Positions 63,999 to 64,000 of a stretch of DNA of 64,000 nucleotides are shown one piece after another; the first letter of the stretch is position 1, and each line of letters begins with the position of its first letter. The position numbers were made by a program, and so were the translations under genes. This stretch comes from Piscicoccus intestinalis NBRC 104926 (GTDB lineage Bacteria > Actinomycetota > Actinomycetes > Actinomycetales > Dermatophilaceae), in the NCBI RefSeq assembly GCF_001515525.1, contig NZ_BCNQ01000013.1, forward strand, positions 1 through 64,000. The letters are read 5' to 3'. A model generated the notes under the pieces. That model did not search any database. It was given only the letters and a program-made list of their open reading frames with translations, and was not told where the DNA came from.

Positions 63999-64000
63999 CT

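Overview
The window is very GC-rich DNA with GTG and TTG starts and short ATGA/GTGA gene overlaps. It carries mfd, pth and a long CTC-type rplY, which points to an actinobacterium (Actinomycetota). I cannot name the genus from sequence alone. Almost everything between the housekeeping genes is a large exopolysaccharide (EPS) locus of about 45 kb, with more polysaccharide genes at both ends of the window.

Layout. 1-6.3 kb: a multi-spanning membrane protein cut by the window edge, a GT14-like transferase, a membrane-anchored GH16 hydrolase and two GT2 glycosyltransferases. 6.4-9.3 kb: an EEP-family phosphodiesterase, a tiny Cys/His-rich protein and an NnrS-like membrane protein. 9.5-13.2 kb: mfd. 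13.6-20.0 kb: a tightly coupled five-gene module (tandem alpha/beta hydrolase, AMP-ligase, NadE-like synthetase, acyl carrier protein, AsnB-like amidotransferase). 20.2-27.9 kb: dTDP-rhamnose genes (rmlA, rmlB, fused rmlC-rmlD), then a sugar-tailoring set (two TylC3-type C-methyltransferase homologues, a glucose-1-phosphate cytidylyltransferase homologue and a PIG-L deacetylase). 28-49.4 kb: the assembly core, with glycosyltransferases, two DUF4832-type secreted proteins, two beta-helix proteins, two Wzz-type proteins, two Wzy-type polymerases, a Wzx-type flippase and a pyruvyltransferase, plus an intact IS1380-family and an intact IS3-family element. 49.6-57.7 kb: GDP-fucose genes (fcl, gmd), a WecB/TagA/CpsF transferase, a class III aminotransferase and two paralogous WbaP-type initiating phosphoglycosyltransferases. 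57.9-59.4 kb: pth and rplY. 59.9-64 kb: two secreted beta-helix proteins, a PL14-like lipoprotein and the tail of another gene.

How it fits together. The PGT enzymes would load the first sugar phosphate on undecaprenyl phosphate. The GT2, GT4 and GT26 enzymes would extend the unit with dTDP-rhamnose, GDP-fucose and tailored deoxysugars. The flippase, Wzy and Wzz proteins would export and polymerise it. Pyruvyl and possibly ACP-borne acyl or amide groups would decorate it, and the secreted beta-helix, GH16, DUF4832 and PL14-like proteins would trim or modify the product. Many components are present twice, so two polysaccharide systems may share this locus. One polymerase gene is split by the IS3 element, and removing the element with one target-site copy restores its frame exactly.

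Most notable: (i) the ACP/ligase/NadE-like/AsnB-like/tandem-hydrolase module, which resembles the accessory genes of Gram-negative exosortase loci but has no visible exosortase; (ii) the IS-split polymerase; (iii) a 13-bp element shared by the promoters of the GT26 gene and one PGT gene; (iv) paralogues that have lost canonical catalytic motifs. All functions are inferred from recognisable motifs. No database search was run.
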